Below, one piece after another: positions 25,228 to 34,964 of a stretch of 64,000 bases of DNA. The notes beneath the pieces are model-generated. The model was given only the letters and a program-made list of their open reading frames with translations, did not search any database and had not been told where the DNA came from. Both the position numbers and the translations under genes were made by a program. Origin of the DNA: Flagellimonas onchidii (GTDB taxonomy: Bacteria > Bacteroidota > Bacteroidia > Flavobacteriales > Flavobacteriaceae); the NCBI RefSeq assembly GCF_004804315.1, contig NZ_SRXX01000015.1:1-64000 (forward strand), given 5' to 3'. Numbering within the stretch: the stretch's first letter is position 1; each line of letters starts with the position of its first letter.

Positions 25228-27597
25228 TTATTCGGCGCGCAAACTTTTAATTGGGTTCGACAGTGAAGCTCTTAAGCTTTGATAACTTACTGTAGACAAG
25301 GCCACAAACAATACAATCAACCCTGCTCCGGCGAACATCCACCACTGTAGATTAATATGGAACGCAAATTCTTCCAGCCAATGATTCATAGCGTACCAAG
25401 CTATGGGAACGGCCACTAAAAAAGCTATGCATACAAGCTTTAAGAAGTCTTTAGAGAGCATATTTACCAATTTCATAGCACTGGCACCTAAAACTTTTCT
25501 AATTCCAATTTCTTTAAAACGTTGCTCTGCCATAAATGCTGAGAGTCCATATAGCCCCATGCATGAAATAAAAATGGCCAATAGAGCAAACACATTAAAT
25601 ATGGATCCCATTTGTTGCTCTCCTTTATACTGGGAGTTTAAATCAGCATCCATAAAATTATAGACAAGGGGATAAGCCGGATTGAGGTCTCCATAGACTT
25701 TTTCCAGAGCTGCAATGGCATGTTCGGTATTGCCAGGAGAGGTTCGTACCACGGTGTATCTCCCTCTTTGACTATGCCACAGAATCAATGGCTCAATGGC
25801 ATATTGAAGGGGTTTAAAGTTAAACTCTTTGACCACACCAATTACGGTTCCGGTTCTTCCTCGAAAGGTGAGTTTTTGACCCACAAGGTTTTCGGTGTCC
25901 AGTCCCATAAGTTGGGCTGTAGTTTCGTTGATGATATAGTCATTATTCTCAAAGGAGTTTTTGGAAAAGTTCCTCCCTTCTAAAAGTTTCATTTGAAAAA
26001 CATCTAAAAAACTTTCATCCACAGCAATGCTTGGAAAAAGTATTTGCTGATTTGGGTCCTTTCCATTCCAGGTTACGTCAAAGTCGCCAGTGACCAAACT
26101 TGCAGGGAGCTCTGAGATAATTGAAAAATCACTCGTCAATGGATTTTGGTCCAAAGCTGTTTTAAGGGCCTCTTGCTTGTCCCACATTTCCCCTTCCATG
26201 GGGATATATATAAGATTGGATTTATTGTATCCTAAATTTTTGTCTTTGATAAAATTAAGCTGTTTGTAAATTACAATGGTACCAACGAGCAGCAGTACCG
26301 AAACTACAAATTGTGAAATGACCAGTCCGTTCCGGAAGAGGAGATTGGAATTGGAAAGTTTCAACCTGCCTTTCAGCACTTTCATCGGTTTAAATCCAGA
26401 AAGCAACAAAGCAGGGTAACTACCAGAGATAAGTCCGGTAACAAGAGCTATAACAATTAAACTTGTCCAAATTAAAGTGTTCTCTAGTTGAAACACCAGT
26501 TCTTTTTGAGCAAGATCATTGAATGCTGGAAGTAATAGATAGACCAATCCGATTGAAATAGCCAATGAAAGAAATGAAATGATCAAAGATTCGCCCAAGA
26601 ATTGAAAAACAAGTTGACCGCGATCAGCTCCTATCACCTTGCGAAGCCCCACTTCCCTGGCCCTCCTTGCGGACCTTGCTGTGGCCAAGTTCATGTAATT
26701 GATACAGGCAACGATTAAAATAATGAAGGCCACTACAAGAAAGATGTTTACATATTGGCTGTTACCATGGCCAGGGAGATCTATTTGCAAGTTTGTCGAA
26801 TGCAAATGAATATCTTTTAGTGGCTGTAAATTAAAGTCAATTTCGAAATCGGGAACTCGACTGGCATATACTTGATTGATTTTTTCGGTGGTTTTGGCCA
26901 AGGCATCTCTAGATGCAATAGCATCTTTTTCAAACCGGAAATACCCATAATAATCAAAACTGTTCCAAACTCTATTTATCAAATCCTGGTCACTGTTTGC
27001 AATATGTGCTGTTGGGACTATAGCATTGAATTGCAAATGCGAGTTGGTGGGAAGGTCAGCAAACACCCCGGTAATCTGAAAAGAATCTTGGTTGTTTATT
27101 TTTATGGTTTGACCCAAAGCCTGGCCTTCGCCAAAGTACTTTTTTGCCGTTGATTCTGTTATGATTATAGTGTTTGACTGGGTAAAAGCTGTTTTTGCAT
27201 CACCAGCGATCAATGGGAAGCTAAAGAATTCCAAAAAATTCTCATCCGCAAAGAAAATAGAACCTTCCTTATATCTTTGCCCGTTTGTTTCAACAAGCGC
27301 ATCAAAAGGTTTGGTCAGAAGAAGGCTTGATTTAATTTCAGGCATTTCATCAGGAAGTTCGATTACCATTCCTACCGGACTCACAGCGGCCTCAAAATCC
27401 TCATTAGCTTTAGCGGTAAGCCGAAATATTTCATCCGCGTTTTCGTGGAATGAATCATAGCTCGATTCATTTTGTACCCACATTAAAATAAATATAGCGC
27501 AGGTCATACCAATTGCAAGCCCTCCAATATTCAAAATTGAATACCACTTGTGAAGAACAAGATTCCGCCAAGCTGTTTTTAAATAGTTTTTCAACAT
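25228..27597 (-). CDS. FtsX/MacB-type ABC permease, array member 3
   Basis: This 789-aa permease begins MLKNYLKTAWRNLVLHKWYS. First FtsX coupling motif: RRAREVGLRKVIGADRGQL, following INYMNLATARS; second: RFKEIGIRKVLGASAMKL. It ends NPIKSLRAE. The first periplasmic core includes the common GQTIKINNQDSFQITGVF strand pattern, and the second core contains the widely shared GTVIGVVKEFNFKPL segment. No ATP-binding site is present, so it depends on an ATPase encoded elsewhere in the series. Gaps are 16 and 22 bases. Likely an inner-membrane exporter or mechanotransmission subunit; the substrate is unknown. Confidence 0.88.
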   Translation of the reverse strand: MLKNYLKTAWRNLVLHKWYSILNIGGLAIGMTCAIFILMWVQNESSYDSFHENADEIFRLTAKANEDFEAAVSPVGMVIELPDEMPEIKSSLLLTKPFDALVETNGQRYKEGSIFFADENFLEFFSFPLIAGDAKTAFTQSNTIIITESTAKKYFGEGQALGQTIKINNQDSFQITGVFADLPTNSHLQFNAIVPTAHIANSDQDLINRVWNSFDYYGYFRFEKDAIASRDALAKTTEKINQVYASRVPDFEIDFNLQPLKDIHLHSTNLQIDLPGHGNSQYVNIFLVVAFIILIVACINYMNLATARSARRAREVGLRKVIGADRGQLVFQFLGESLIISFLSLAISIGLVYLLLPAFNDLAQKELVFQLENTLIWTSLIVIALVTGLISGSYPALLLSGFKPMKVLKGRLKLSNSNLLFRNGLVISQFVVSVLLLVGTIVIYKQLNFIKDKNLGYNKSNLIYIPMEGEMWDKQEALKTALDQNPLTSDFSIISELPASLVTGDFDVTWNGKDPNQQILFPSIAVDESFLDVFQMKLLEGRNFSKNSFENNDYIINETTAQLMGLDTENLVGQKLTFRGRTGTVIGVVKEFNFKPLQYAIEPLILWHSQRGRYTVVRTSPGNTEHAIAALEKVYGDLNPAYPLVYNFMDADLNSQYKGEQQMGSIFNVFALLAIFISCMGLYGLSAFMAEQRFKEIGIRKVLGASAMKLVNMLSKDFLKLVCIAFLVAVPIAWYAMNHWLEEFAFHINLQWWMFAGAGLIVLFVALSTVSYQSLRASLSNPIKSLRAE

Positions 27598-27619
27598 GAT
27601 TGTTTGTTTTTGATGATGT

Positions 27620-30019
27620 TTATTCTGTCCGAAGACTTTTAACAGGATTTGCCCTTGCGGCTCTAATGGCCTGAAAGCTTACCGTAAGAATCGTGACGGC
27701 CAAGGCACCCAACATGGCCAAAGCAAAAATCCACCACTTTAAAATGACCCGATAGGGATATTCCTGTAACCAACCATTCATAACATAGTAAGCAATGGGC
27801 ACGGCTATAAAACAGGAAAAGATGACCAGCTTTAGAAAGTCTTTGGAAAGCATATTCCATACGTTAAAGACAGAAGCGCCCAGTACTTTTCTTACCCCTA
27901 TTTCCTTGGTTCTTTGTTCAGCTACAAAAGAGGTCAAACCAAATAATCCAAGGCAGCTGATCAAAATAGCCAATGCGGTAAAAATCCCGGAAAGTGTCCC
28001 GATACGCTCTTCCGCCGCGAACTTCTTTCCGTATTCTTCATCCACAAAGTCATATTGAAAGGGAATCGCAGGGAAATTCTCTTTAAAAATCCGTTCGATT
28101 ATGGCAAGGTTCTGGCTTGCACTTTGGTTTGGGTTCAACCGTAAATTATAATAGCTAAAGTTATCTTGGCGATCATAGACATACCATGATTGCTTTACAG
28201 GTTCATAGGGTGATTGGGCAATCATGTCCTCGATGACGCCAATAATTTTCATTGACGGTCCTGGATCTTCTTCATCGGAACCTCTAATGATAGTGCCTAC
28301 TGGGTTTTCCAGCCCCATATACTTAACGGCGGTTTGATTGATGAGTATACCCAAGGAATCAGTGGCCATATCTTTGGAAAAATCCCTTCCTTGGATAATT
28401 TTTAGGTTGAGTGTGCTGGCATATTCGGGAGATACCTCTGTCCATGCAAAATCTTCTTGAAATCCATCTGGTTTTCCTTCCCAAGTATAACCACTGCGAT
28501 TAGACCAAATGCGAGTTGTAGGACTGCTTGAAGTGGCCATGGCAATTGCTGCTCCAGAGTTTAAAAATTGCTGGCGCATTACATCTGTCTTTCCTATAAA
28601 ATCTTGGCTATAAGTAGGGATTTGTATTAGACCTTCCTTATCATATCCAACCGGGCGGTTTTTTGCATGATTTATCTGTTGCATCACAATGACTGTCCCG
28701 ATAATAAAAGCCACGGAAACGGTAAATTGAAAAACCACGAGAATCTTACGAGGAGTACTGGCATGCTTTCCTGTCTTAAAGGTTCCTTTTAGTACATCTA
28801 CAGGTTTAAAGGAAGATAAATACAAGGCGGGATAACTACCTGCCAACAGCGCGGTGAATAAGATAAAGGCAATAGAAACTACCCAAAAAACGGGACTTGC
28901 CCAAGGGAAGGCAATTTCCTTACGTGCCAACTCATTAAAACCACTCAATGATACTAGAACGATTAATAGTGCGGCCAAAAAAGCAAATACAACCACTAAA
29001 AAGGATTCTCCCAAAAACTGATTGATCAATTGGCTTCGCTGGGAACCTATGGATTTCCGTATTCCCACTTCCTTGGCCCTTTTTTCAGACCGGGCCGTGC
29101 TCAAATTCATAAAGTTGATACAGGCCAAAAGCAATACAAAAACCCCGATAACACCAAAGAGCCAAACATACTTGATTCGTCCACCAACTTGTTTTCCGTT
29201 TTTGAAATCACCTCTCAAATACCAATCCTTCATTGGAAACAGAAACAGTTGAGGATTATATTCTACAGTATCTTCAGCTAAAGTTTTTTTGACATCTTTT
29301 ATGGTTGCAGATACTTTGTCCATATTGACATTATCAGCAAGTTGTACAAACAGCTGAAAAGAATTGTTGCCCCATTGATCTTCAGAGTTCTTTACCCATT
29401 CATTGGCCGCCACATACCCTTCCCATGGAATAATAAATCCTGTGTCGGCAAAAGAAGTGTTAAATGGAATGTCTTTATATACTCCGGTTACCATGACATC
29501 ATGCTTATTGGCCACTTTGACAACCTTTCCAATAGGATCTTCGGTTCCAAAAAGTGCATTCGAAATTGACTCAGAGAGCATAATGGAGTTCACTTCTCTT
29601 AGACCGTCTCTTTCTCCTTTTATAATTTCCAGATTCAATAATTCTGGGGCTTCCCTTTGCATAAAGTTTCCAGATCTATAGAGGCTGGTTTCTTCATGTT
29701 TTAGGTAAACCTTGTTTGTCCATGAGGACATTATCAAATACTTAAAATTACTGGAATATTTTTCTCGCAGTGCTTTTTCCAAGGGTCTTGGAATCGCTGG
29801 TCCGGTGCCGATCTGACCATTAAAGGTTTGGGACTGGAATACTTGTGCGATGTTATCCTTATTGGTAAAATAACCGTTATGGGTAAGTTCATCTTTCATC
29901 CAAAGTCCAATAATCAAGGTAACGGCCATGCCCAAGGCCAGTCCGCCCACGTTGATTATGGTATACGACTTGTTTTTTGTAAGATTCCGCCAAGCAATTT
30001 TGATATAGTTTTTAATCAT
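27620..30019 (-). CDS. FtsX/MacB-type ABC permease, array member 4
   Basis: This 799-aa permease begins MIKNYIKIAWRNLTKNKSYT. Coupling motifs: EKRAKEVGIRKSIGSQRSQL after INFMNLSTARS, and RTKEIGVRKVLGASVFNV. C-terminus NPVKSLRTE, the consensus tail of the array. The GDFKNGKQVGGRIKYV segment before the first FtsX TM is closely shared with members 1 and 7 (GTYENGKQVGGRI, ATFENGVETGGRI), pointing to a subgroup within the array. Gaps are 22 and 18 bases. Expected to share the array's ATPase, adaptor and outer-membrane channel. Confidence 0.88.
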   Translation of the reverse strand: MIKNYIKIAWRNLTKNKSYTIINVGGLALGMAVTLIIGLWMKDELTHNGYFTNKDNIAQVFQSQTFNGQIGTGPAIPRPLEKALREKYSSNFKYLIMSSWTNKVYLKHEETSLYRSGNFMQREAPELLNLEIIKGERDGLREVNSIMLSESISNALFGTEDPIGKVVKVANKHDVMVTGVYKDIPFNTSFADTGFIIPWEGYVAANEWVKNSEDQWGNNSFQLFVQLADNVNMDKVSATIKDVKKTLAEDTVEYNPQLFLFPMKDWYLRGDFKNGKQVGGRIKYVWLFGVIGVFVLLLACINFMNLSTARSEKRAKEVGIRKSIGSQRSQLINQFLGESFLVVVFAFLAALLIVLVSLSGFNELARKEIAFPWASPVFWVVSIAFILFTALLAGSYPALYLSSFKPVDVLKGTFKTGKHASTPRKILVVFQFTVSVAFIIGTVIVMQQINHAKNRPVGYDKEGLIQIPTYSQDFIGKTDVMRQQFLNSGAAIAMATSSSPTTRIWSNRSGYTWEGKPDGFQEDFAWTEVSPEYASTLNLKIIQGRDFSKDMATDSLGILINQTAVKYMGLENPVGTIIRGSDEEDPGPSMKIIGVIEDMIAQSPYEPVKQSWYVYDRQDNFSYYNLRLNPNQSASQNLAIIERIFKENFPAIPFQYDFVDEEYGKKFAAEERIGTLSGIFTALAILISCLGLFGLTSFVAEQRTKEIGVRKVLGASVFNVWNMLSKDFLKLVIFSCFIAVPIAYYVMNGWLQEYPYRVILKWWIFALAMLGALAVTILTVSFQAIRAARANPVKSLRTE

Positions 30020-30037
30020 GATTTTTCGTTTTTTGAT

Positions 30038-32443
30038 TTATTCTGTCCTCAGACTTTTAATGGGATTGACCAAGGACGCTTTTATAGATTGGATGCTACA
30101 GGTAATCACAGCGATTAATAGTGTAACAAGCCCTCCAAACAAAAACATCCAAAAAGAAAGTTGGATCCGATAGCTAAAACCTTCCAACCACAGGCTCATA
30201 AAATAATGGACCAATGGTGCGGCAATTACAAAAGACAACCCCACAAGCTTAATGTATTCTTTAGAGAACAAGGAAACGTTCTCCAATAATGAGGCACCCA
30301 ATACCTTTCTAATACCAATTTCCCGACTTTTCTTGGAAACCATAAAGGACATTAACCCAAGAAGACCTAAACAACCGATTAATATGGAAAGAATTGAAAA
30401 CACACCAAAACCTGCGAAAATCATATTTTCAACAGTGTATTCTTTGGCGATGGCATCATCTAAAAATTGATAGCTATAAATAGCATTTGGATATATTTCT
30501 TCCCAGTTGGTTTTGATTGTTGCCAATGATATGTAATCTGCATCATTAAGTTTTATGAATGCACTGTTTAGGTAATATGTCCAATTGACAAGGACACAGG
30601 GTGTAATATCATATTGCAGTGAATTATTATGAAAATCTTTTACTACCCCGACAATTTTTGCAATGCCCTCATTTATTTGAATCTGTTGACCAATCGCTTC
30701 TTCTGGAGTCCAGCCATAGGGCTTCAAAAAGGTTTCATTGACTATAAACTCGTCAAAGGCTTCTTTGTTTAGCGTGAAATTTCGTCCCGCCAATAACTGT
30801 AGACCATAAAAATCAAGATATTCGGTATCGACCATTTTCATTTCTGCCGCTAATGACTCTTCCTCTGATTGTTTCGGTAAACGATAGTTAGTCCCGAGCT
30901 GGAGTCCATTTACGGCCATCGGTGGGCCTGAACCAAAAGAAACTTTAGAAACCGCCGATTCAGCAAGCAACTTTTCTTTATATACTTTGGACTTAGAGTA
31001 ATCCGAAGATTTTGTGATGACAACCGTATCTCTATGAAAACCAAGGTCATTACTTTTAAAATGGCTCACTTGAAATGCCAAAACAATAGCAGCTATTACA
31101 AATAATTGAACCACCACAAACTGAAATGTAACCAATGATCTTCTTAGGTTGACCTTGTCGACCTTTGTATAATCAAACTTGTTTCTTAGGGCCTTGATGG
31201 GTTCAAAAGAGGACAGGAATAATGCGGGGTATACGGCAGCCAGTAGCATAGCAATAATGGCTGTAAGTATGATATAGAGGAAATGTTCTGGTAGAAACCT
31301 CAGTTGTAAATCAATAACGGTCAGATAATCGTTCAGCAGCATAAGCAATCCCTTAATTGCGATAATGGATATAAGAGAAGCAAGAACGATGACAAGGCTG
31401 TTTTCGAAAATAAACTGAAGAATTAGATGTCTTCTTTCGCTGCCGACTACCTTTCTTATACCTACCTCTTTTGATCTGGAATAGGATTGTGCAGTAGCTA
31501 GGTTCACAAAATTTATTAGGGCTATCAAAAGAATAAATAACGCGATAACAGTAGATATCGATAGTATGTTTTTTGGGAGAATATAACCTCCGGGGCTTGG
31601 GCCATATAGCGTTTCATTGTGTATTTCCTTCAAAGGTTGCAGGTAATATGAAATGCGCTTATCATTTTGGGGGTTGAGGTATTTTTTTTTCCAGTCGGCA
31701 ATTTTTGATTCAAGAGCACCTTTAGAGGCAGTATTGTTCAATACCACATAAGTTGTTCCCTGATGGTTAGCCGACCAGTTTTCTGAAAAAAAAGAATTTT
31801 GGGTTATAAAGAATTTGTAGGGAATCAACATATTATATTGATGGTCAGAATTTCCTTTTGGGGACTTTATAACTCCTGTAACTGTTAAGGGGTCATCATT
31901 CTGTAGATAAATAGTCTTACCCAATGCGTTTGAATAGTTATTCGGACCCAATTGAAAATAGCGTTTTGCCATAGTTTCGGTTAGCACAACAGAATTTATT
32001 TCTCGTAGTGCGGTATTTTCATTTCCGGCTAACCATATCAAATCAAAAGTTTTTGGATAATATTCATCTACAAACAAGATTTCAGGTTCCTCAAAAAGGT
32101 TCTCATTTCCTAGAGCATCCTCCACTTTGAGCACTCGGCTTACTGGGCCAGAGATTTGCGTCACTTGGTTGATTTCTGGGAAATCGTTCCGTAGTGCTTC
32201 TGCCAAGGGATAAGCAGTTGTGTTCCAATATAAGGTTTGATTGGGCAATAGACTATGTTGAACAATCCTATAGGTTAGATCAGCTTTCTTATGAAAAGCA
32301 TCAAAGGTTGACTCATAGCGAACGAAAATGAGAATTGTAACACAAACGCTTATTCCCAGCGTTAGTCCAAATACATTGATAAATGAACTTAATCTGTTTT
32401 TAATGAGATTCCGCCAAGCGACTTTGATATAATTTTTGATCAT
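30038..32443 (-). CDS. FtsX/MacB-type ABC permease, array member 5
   Basis: This 801-aa permease begins MIKNYIKVAWRNLIKNRLSS. Its first coupling motif is YSRSKEVGIRKVVGSERRHL, preceded by INFVNLATAQS; the second is KKSREIGIRKVLGASLLENV. It ends NPIKSLRTE. The periplasmic cores differ from the neighbours, with many aromatic and acidic residues (EPEILFVDEYYPKTFDLIW), while the standard GIAKIVGVVKDFHNNSLQ element of the second core is kept. Gaps are 18 and 21 bases. The protein lacks any enzymatic motif beyond the transporter fold. Confidence 0.88.
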   Translation of the reverse strand: MIKNYIKVAWRNLIKNRLSSFINVFGLTLGISVCVTILIFVRYESTFDAFHKKADLTYRIVQHSLLPNQTLYWNTTAYPLAEALRNDFPEINQVTQISGPVSRVLKVEDALGNENLFEEPEILFVDEYYPKTFDLIWLAGNENTALREINSVVLTETMAKRYFQLGPNNYSNALGKTIYLQNDDPLTVTGVIKSPKGNSDHQYNMLIPYKFFITQNSFFSENWSANHQGTTYVVLNNTASKGALESKIADWKKKYLNPQNDKRISYYLQPLKEIHNETLYGPSPGGYILPKNILSISTVIALFILLIALINFVNLATAQSYSRSKEVGIRKVVGSERRHLILQFIFENSLVIVLASLISIIAIKGLLMLLNDYLTVIDLQLRFLPEHFLYIILTAIIAMLLAAVYPALFLSSFEPIKALRNKFDYTKVDKVNLRRSLVTFQFVVVQLFVIAAIVLAFQVSHFKSNDLGFHRDTVVITKSSDYSKSKVYKEKLLAESAVSKVSFGSGPPMAVNGLQLGTNYRLPKQSEEESLAAEMKMVDTEYLDFYGLQLLAGRNFTLNKEAFDEFIVNETFLKPYGWTPEEAIGQQIQINEGIAKIVGVVKDFHNNSLQYDITPCVLVNWTYYLNSAFIKLNDADYISLATIKTNWEEIYPNAIYSYQFLDDAIAKEYTVENMIFAGFGVFSILSILIGCLGLLGLMSFMVSKKSREIGIRKVLGASLLENVSLFSKEYIKLVGLSFVIAAPLVHYFMSLWLEGFSYRIQLSFWMFLFGGLVTLLIAVITCSIQSIKASLVNPIKSLRTE

Positions 32444-32464
32444 GATCGTTCTTTTTGGAATAAT

Positions 32465-34912
32465 TTATTCAGTTCTGAGACTTTTTACCGGGTTCATGAG
32501 GGCCGCTTTTACACTTTTGTAACTGATTGTGGCGAAGGCGATAGCAATGGTGGTTAGACCGGCGATTGCAAATACCCACCAATGGATTTGGATTCGGTAG
32601 CTAAAATCTTCCAACCATTGGTTCATCAGGTAATAACCTAATGGAAAGGCAATGAGCATGGCGACCAAGACCCATTTAAGAAAATCCTTGGACAACATAT
32701 GTACAATCTGTAACACCGAGGAACCCAGAACTTTTCGGATACCGATTTCCTTGAAGCGCTGTTCGGCTGTGAAGGTTACTAGACCAAAGAGCCCCAAACA
32801 GGCGACGAAAATGGTTAGCAGGGCAAAAAATTGGAGTATTGTACCCGTATTGCTTTCCTTTCGATAAGTTTCCTGATAGAGTTCGTCCAAAAAGGCATAC
32901 TCAAAGGATTCACCCGATTTAAATGTGTCCCATTCGGTTTTTATTGCTCCAACCAAGCCAGCCATATCCTCGGTTTGTGACTTGATTATTAAACCATAAT
33001 AAGGATTGTATTCCATAATCAAGGGTTCGATAAGGCCATGAAGGGAACGGGAATGGAAATCCTTGACCACCCCAACCACGGTAACTTCTTTTCTGCCCCC
33101 CATGTTGTCCGTGGCTACGGTTAATGTCTGCCCTAAGGGATTACCGACCATTCCAAAGGTTCGTACTGCGGTCTGGTTGATGATGATGTTGTTTTTTTCG
33201 CTCCCGAATTCCTTGGAAAAATTACGTCCGTTAACGACCTCCATACCCAAAGTAGGAATATAGGCCTCATCAATGTTGTATACTTTGGTACGTAAGGTTT
33301 GGGGGATTTCATGCTTGGTAGTGACCGTGGTGCCTCCTTGATCACTCGGGCCGGCGGGCACAAATGCTGAAGTAGAAGCATTGACCACTCGTGAATCTTT
33401 CTCCACGGACTCTTTAAAAGCCTTTAGGTCATTGCCCAAACGACCTGCAGAGCGAATGACGATTGTTTGTTCGCGGTCATAACCTACATCTTTATTAAGT
33501 ATGTAATGCATTTGACCTGAAACGACCAAAGTAGCTATAATCAATGTAATCGATACTGCAAACTGAAACACGACAAGGCCATTGCGAATTACCGAACTGC
33601 CATTGGAGGTAAAACGGTTTTTTAAGGCCTTTACCGGTTTAAATGATGACATAAAAAAGGCAGGGTAACTGCCCGCGAGCAAAGTGATGAACACTACAAG
33701 GCCACCGACTGTGATTAAAAAATAAGGTGAAAAAAGTTGAAGCAATTCAAAATTAGTATCGGCCGTGTTGTTAAAATAAGGAAGGGTCAATGTCCATAAT
33801 AACAGTCCTATCAGAGTAGCGACTGTACTGGCCACAAATGCTTCGGCCATAAACTGAAAGATCAATTGATTACGGTTCGAACCCAGTACCTTTCGCATAC
33901 CGATCTCGCGCATACGTTTGCCGGCAGCCGCGGTAGAAAGGTTCATAAAATTGATACAGGCAATTATCAACATAAACAACGCAATAGCCCCGAACATATA
34001 GACCGTTTTACGATTGGCACTTTTTACATTATTATTCTTGATATTGGAAAAATAAATGGCCGAAAGCGGTTCTGCGTAAAACCCGAACTTGTTTCCTTGG
34101 GCAAGGAATTCCTCGTATGACATGCCCAAGGATTGTTCTATTTGGGCCTGCATGTATTTTTTTATAATGGCTGGGAGGTTGGCTTGCAAACGTTCAATGC
34201 TCGAGGTTTGGTTCAATAGTAGGTAGGCCAAATAATCCCCATTAACCCAACTTTGGCTCACAGCTCCCTTGTTACTGCTCATCGAAGCAAAGAGTTGATA
34301 GTCAAAATGGGAATTTTTGGGTAGGTCAGCCATCAAGCCCGTTACCGTGTATAATCCATCGTTTTGCATATAGCCATCATTGGTGTAAAAGCCAACTCCT
34401 TCAATTTCAAGCATTTTTCCTATGGGATCTTCCTGTCCAAAATATCGCTTTGCTTGGGATTGGGTGAGGATGATGGAATTAGGTTTTTTTAGGGCGGTAT
34501 CGACATTGCCTTTAAGCAAGGGTAGCGAGAAAATTTGAAAGAAATCAGGATCCACAAAAGCGAACCTACCCTGACGTAGGTTATTTTCCTTATACGTCAC
34601 TTTTGGCTCCCCTATAGCTCGAAGCCGGGCAGCCTTTTGAACTTCGGGAAGGTCTTGGACAAGTGCCAATGCCACTGGCGCGGGTACTGGGACTTCTTCG
34701 ATAATCTCATCACCTATCTTGCCCTTGATAACAATTCGAACGATTCTATCTCCCTTTTCATGAAAGCTGTCGTAGGAAAGCTCATGGGCTACGTATAGCC
34801 CAATGGTAAGGCAGGTAGCTATGCCAATAGCCAGTCCCATTACGTTGATACCAAAAAGCGTTTTTTGTCGTAATGCGTTCCGCCAGGCAATTTTTAAATA
34901 ATTCTTTATCAT
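32465..34912 (-). CDS. FtsX/MacB-type ABC permease, array member 6 (longest)
   Basis: At 815 aa this is the longest of the eleven. It begins MIKNYLKIAWRNALRQKTLF. The first coupling motif is GKRMREIGMRKVLGSNRNQL after INFMNLSTAAA; the second is RFKEIGIRKVLGSSVLQIV; tail NPVKSLRTE. The extra length is in the first periplasmic core, which has an added segment around EIEGVGFYTNDGYMQNDGLY. Its first 10 or so codons and the following 40-base gap form part of an 82-base sequence that recurs almost exactly 2.4 kb away at the start of member 7. Confidence 0.88.
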   Translation of the reverse strand: MIKNYLKIAWRNALRQKTLFGINVMGLAIGIATCLTIGLYVAHELSYDSFHEKGDRIVRIVIKGKIGDEIIEEVPVPAPVALALVQDLPEVQKAARLRAIGEPKVTYKENNLRQGRFAFVDPDFFQIFSLPLLKGNVDTALKKPNSIILTQSQAKRYFGQEDPIGKMLEIEGVGFYTNDGYMQNDGLYTVTGLMADLPKNSHFDYQLFASMSSNKGAVSQSWVNGDYLAYLLLNQTSSIERLQANLPAIIKKYMQAQIEQSLGMSYEEFLAQGNKFGFYAEPLSAIYFSNIKNNNVKSANRKTVYMFGAIALFMLIIACINFMNLSTAAAGKRMREIGMRKVLGSNRNQLIFQFMAEAFVASTVATLIGLLLWTLTLPYFNNTADTNFELLQLFSPYFLITVGGLVVFITLLAGSYPAFFMSSFKPVKALKNRFTSNGSSVIRNGLVVFQFAVSITLIIATLVVSGQMHYILNKDVGYDREQTIVIRSAGRLGNDLKAFKESVEKDSRVVNASTSAFVPAGPSDQGGTTVTTKHEIPQTLRTKVYNIDEAYIPTLGMEVVNGRNFSKEFGSEKNNIIINQTAVRTFGMVGNPLGQTLTVATDNMGGRKEVTVVGVVKDFHSRSLHGLIEPLIMEYNPYYGLIIKSQTEDMAGLVGAIKTEWDTFKSGESFEYAFLDELYQETYRKESNTGTILQFFALLTIFVACLGLFGLVTFTAEQRFKEIGIRKVLGSSVLQIVHMLSKDFLKWVLVAMLIAFPLGYYLMNQWLEDFSYRIQIHWWVFAIAGLTTIAIAFATISYKSVKAALMNPVKSLRTE

Positions 34913-34964
34913 GATCGTTTTTTTTGACCCTTCGACTGTGCTCAGGGCGGGTTTATTCCGTTCG
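34883..34964. repeat. Near-identical direct repeat, copy A, flanking array member 7
   Basis: This 82-base segment covers the first codons of permease 6, the intergenic gap with a TTCGACTGTGCTCAG-type repeat and the last codons of permease 7. It matches 37284-37363 except for a two-base length difference in the T run. The pair brackets permease 7 precisely, so it can mediate loss or gain of that gene by homologous recombination, or marks how the gene was added. Confidence 0.85.
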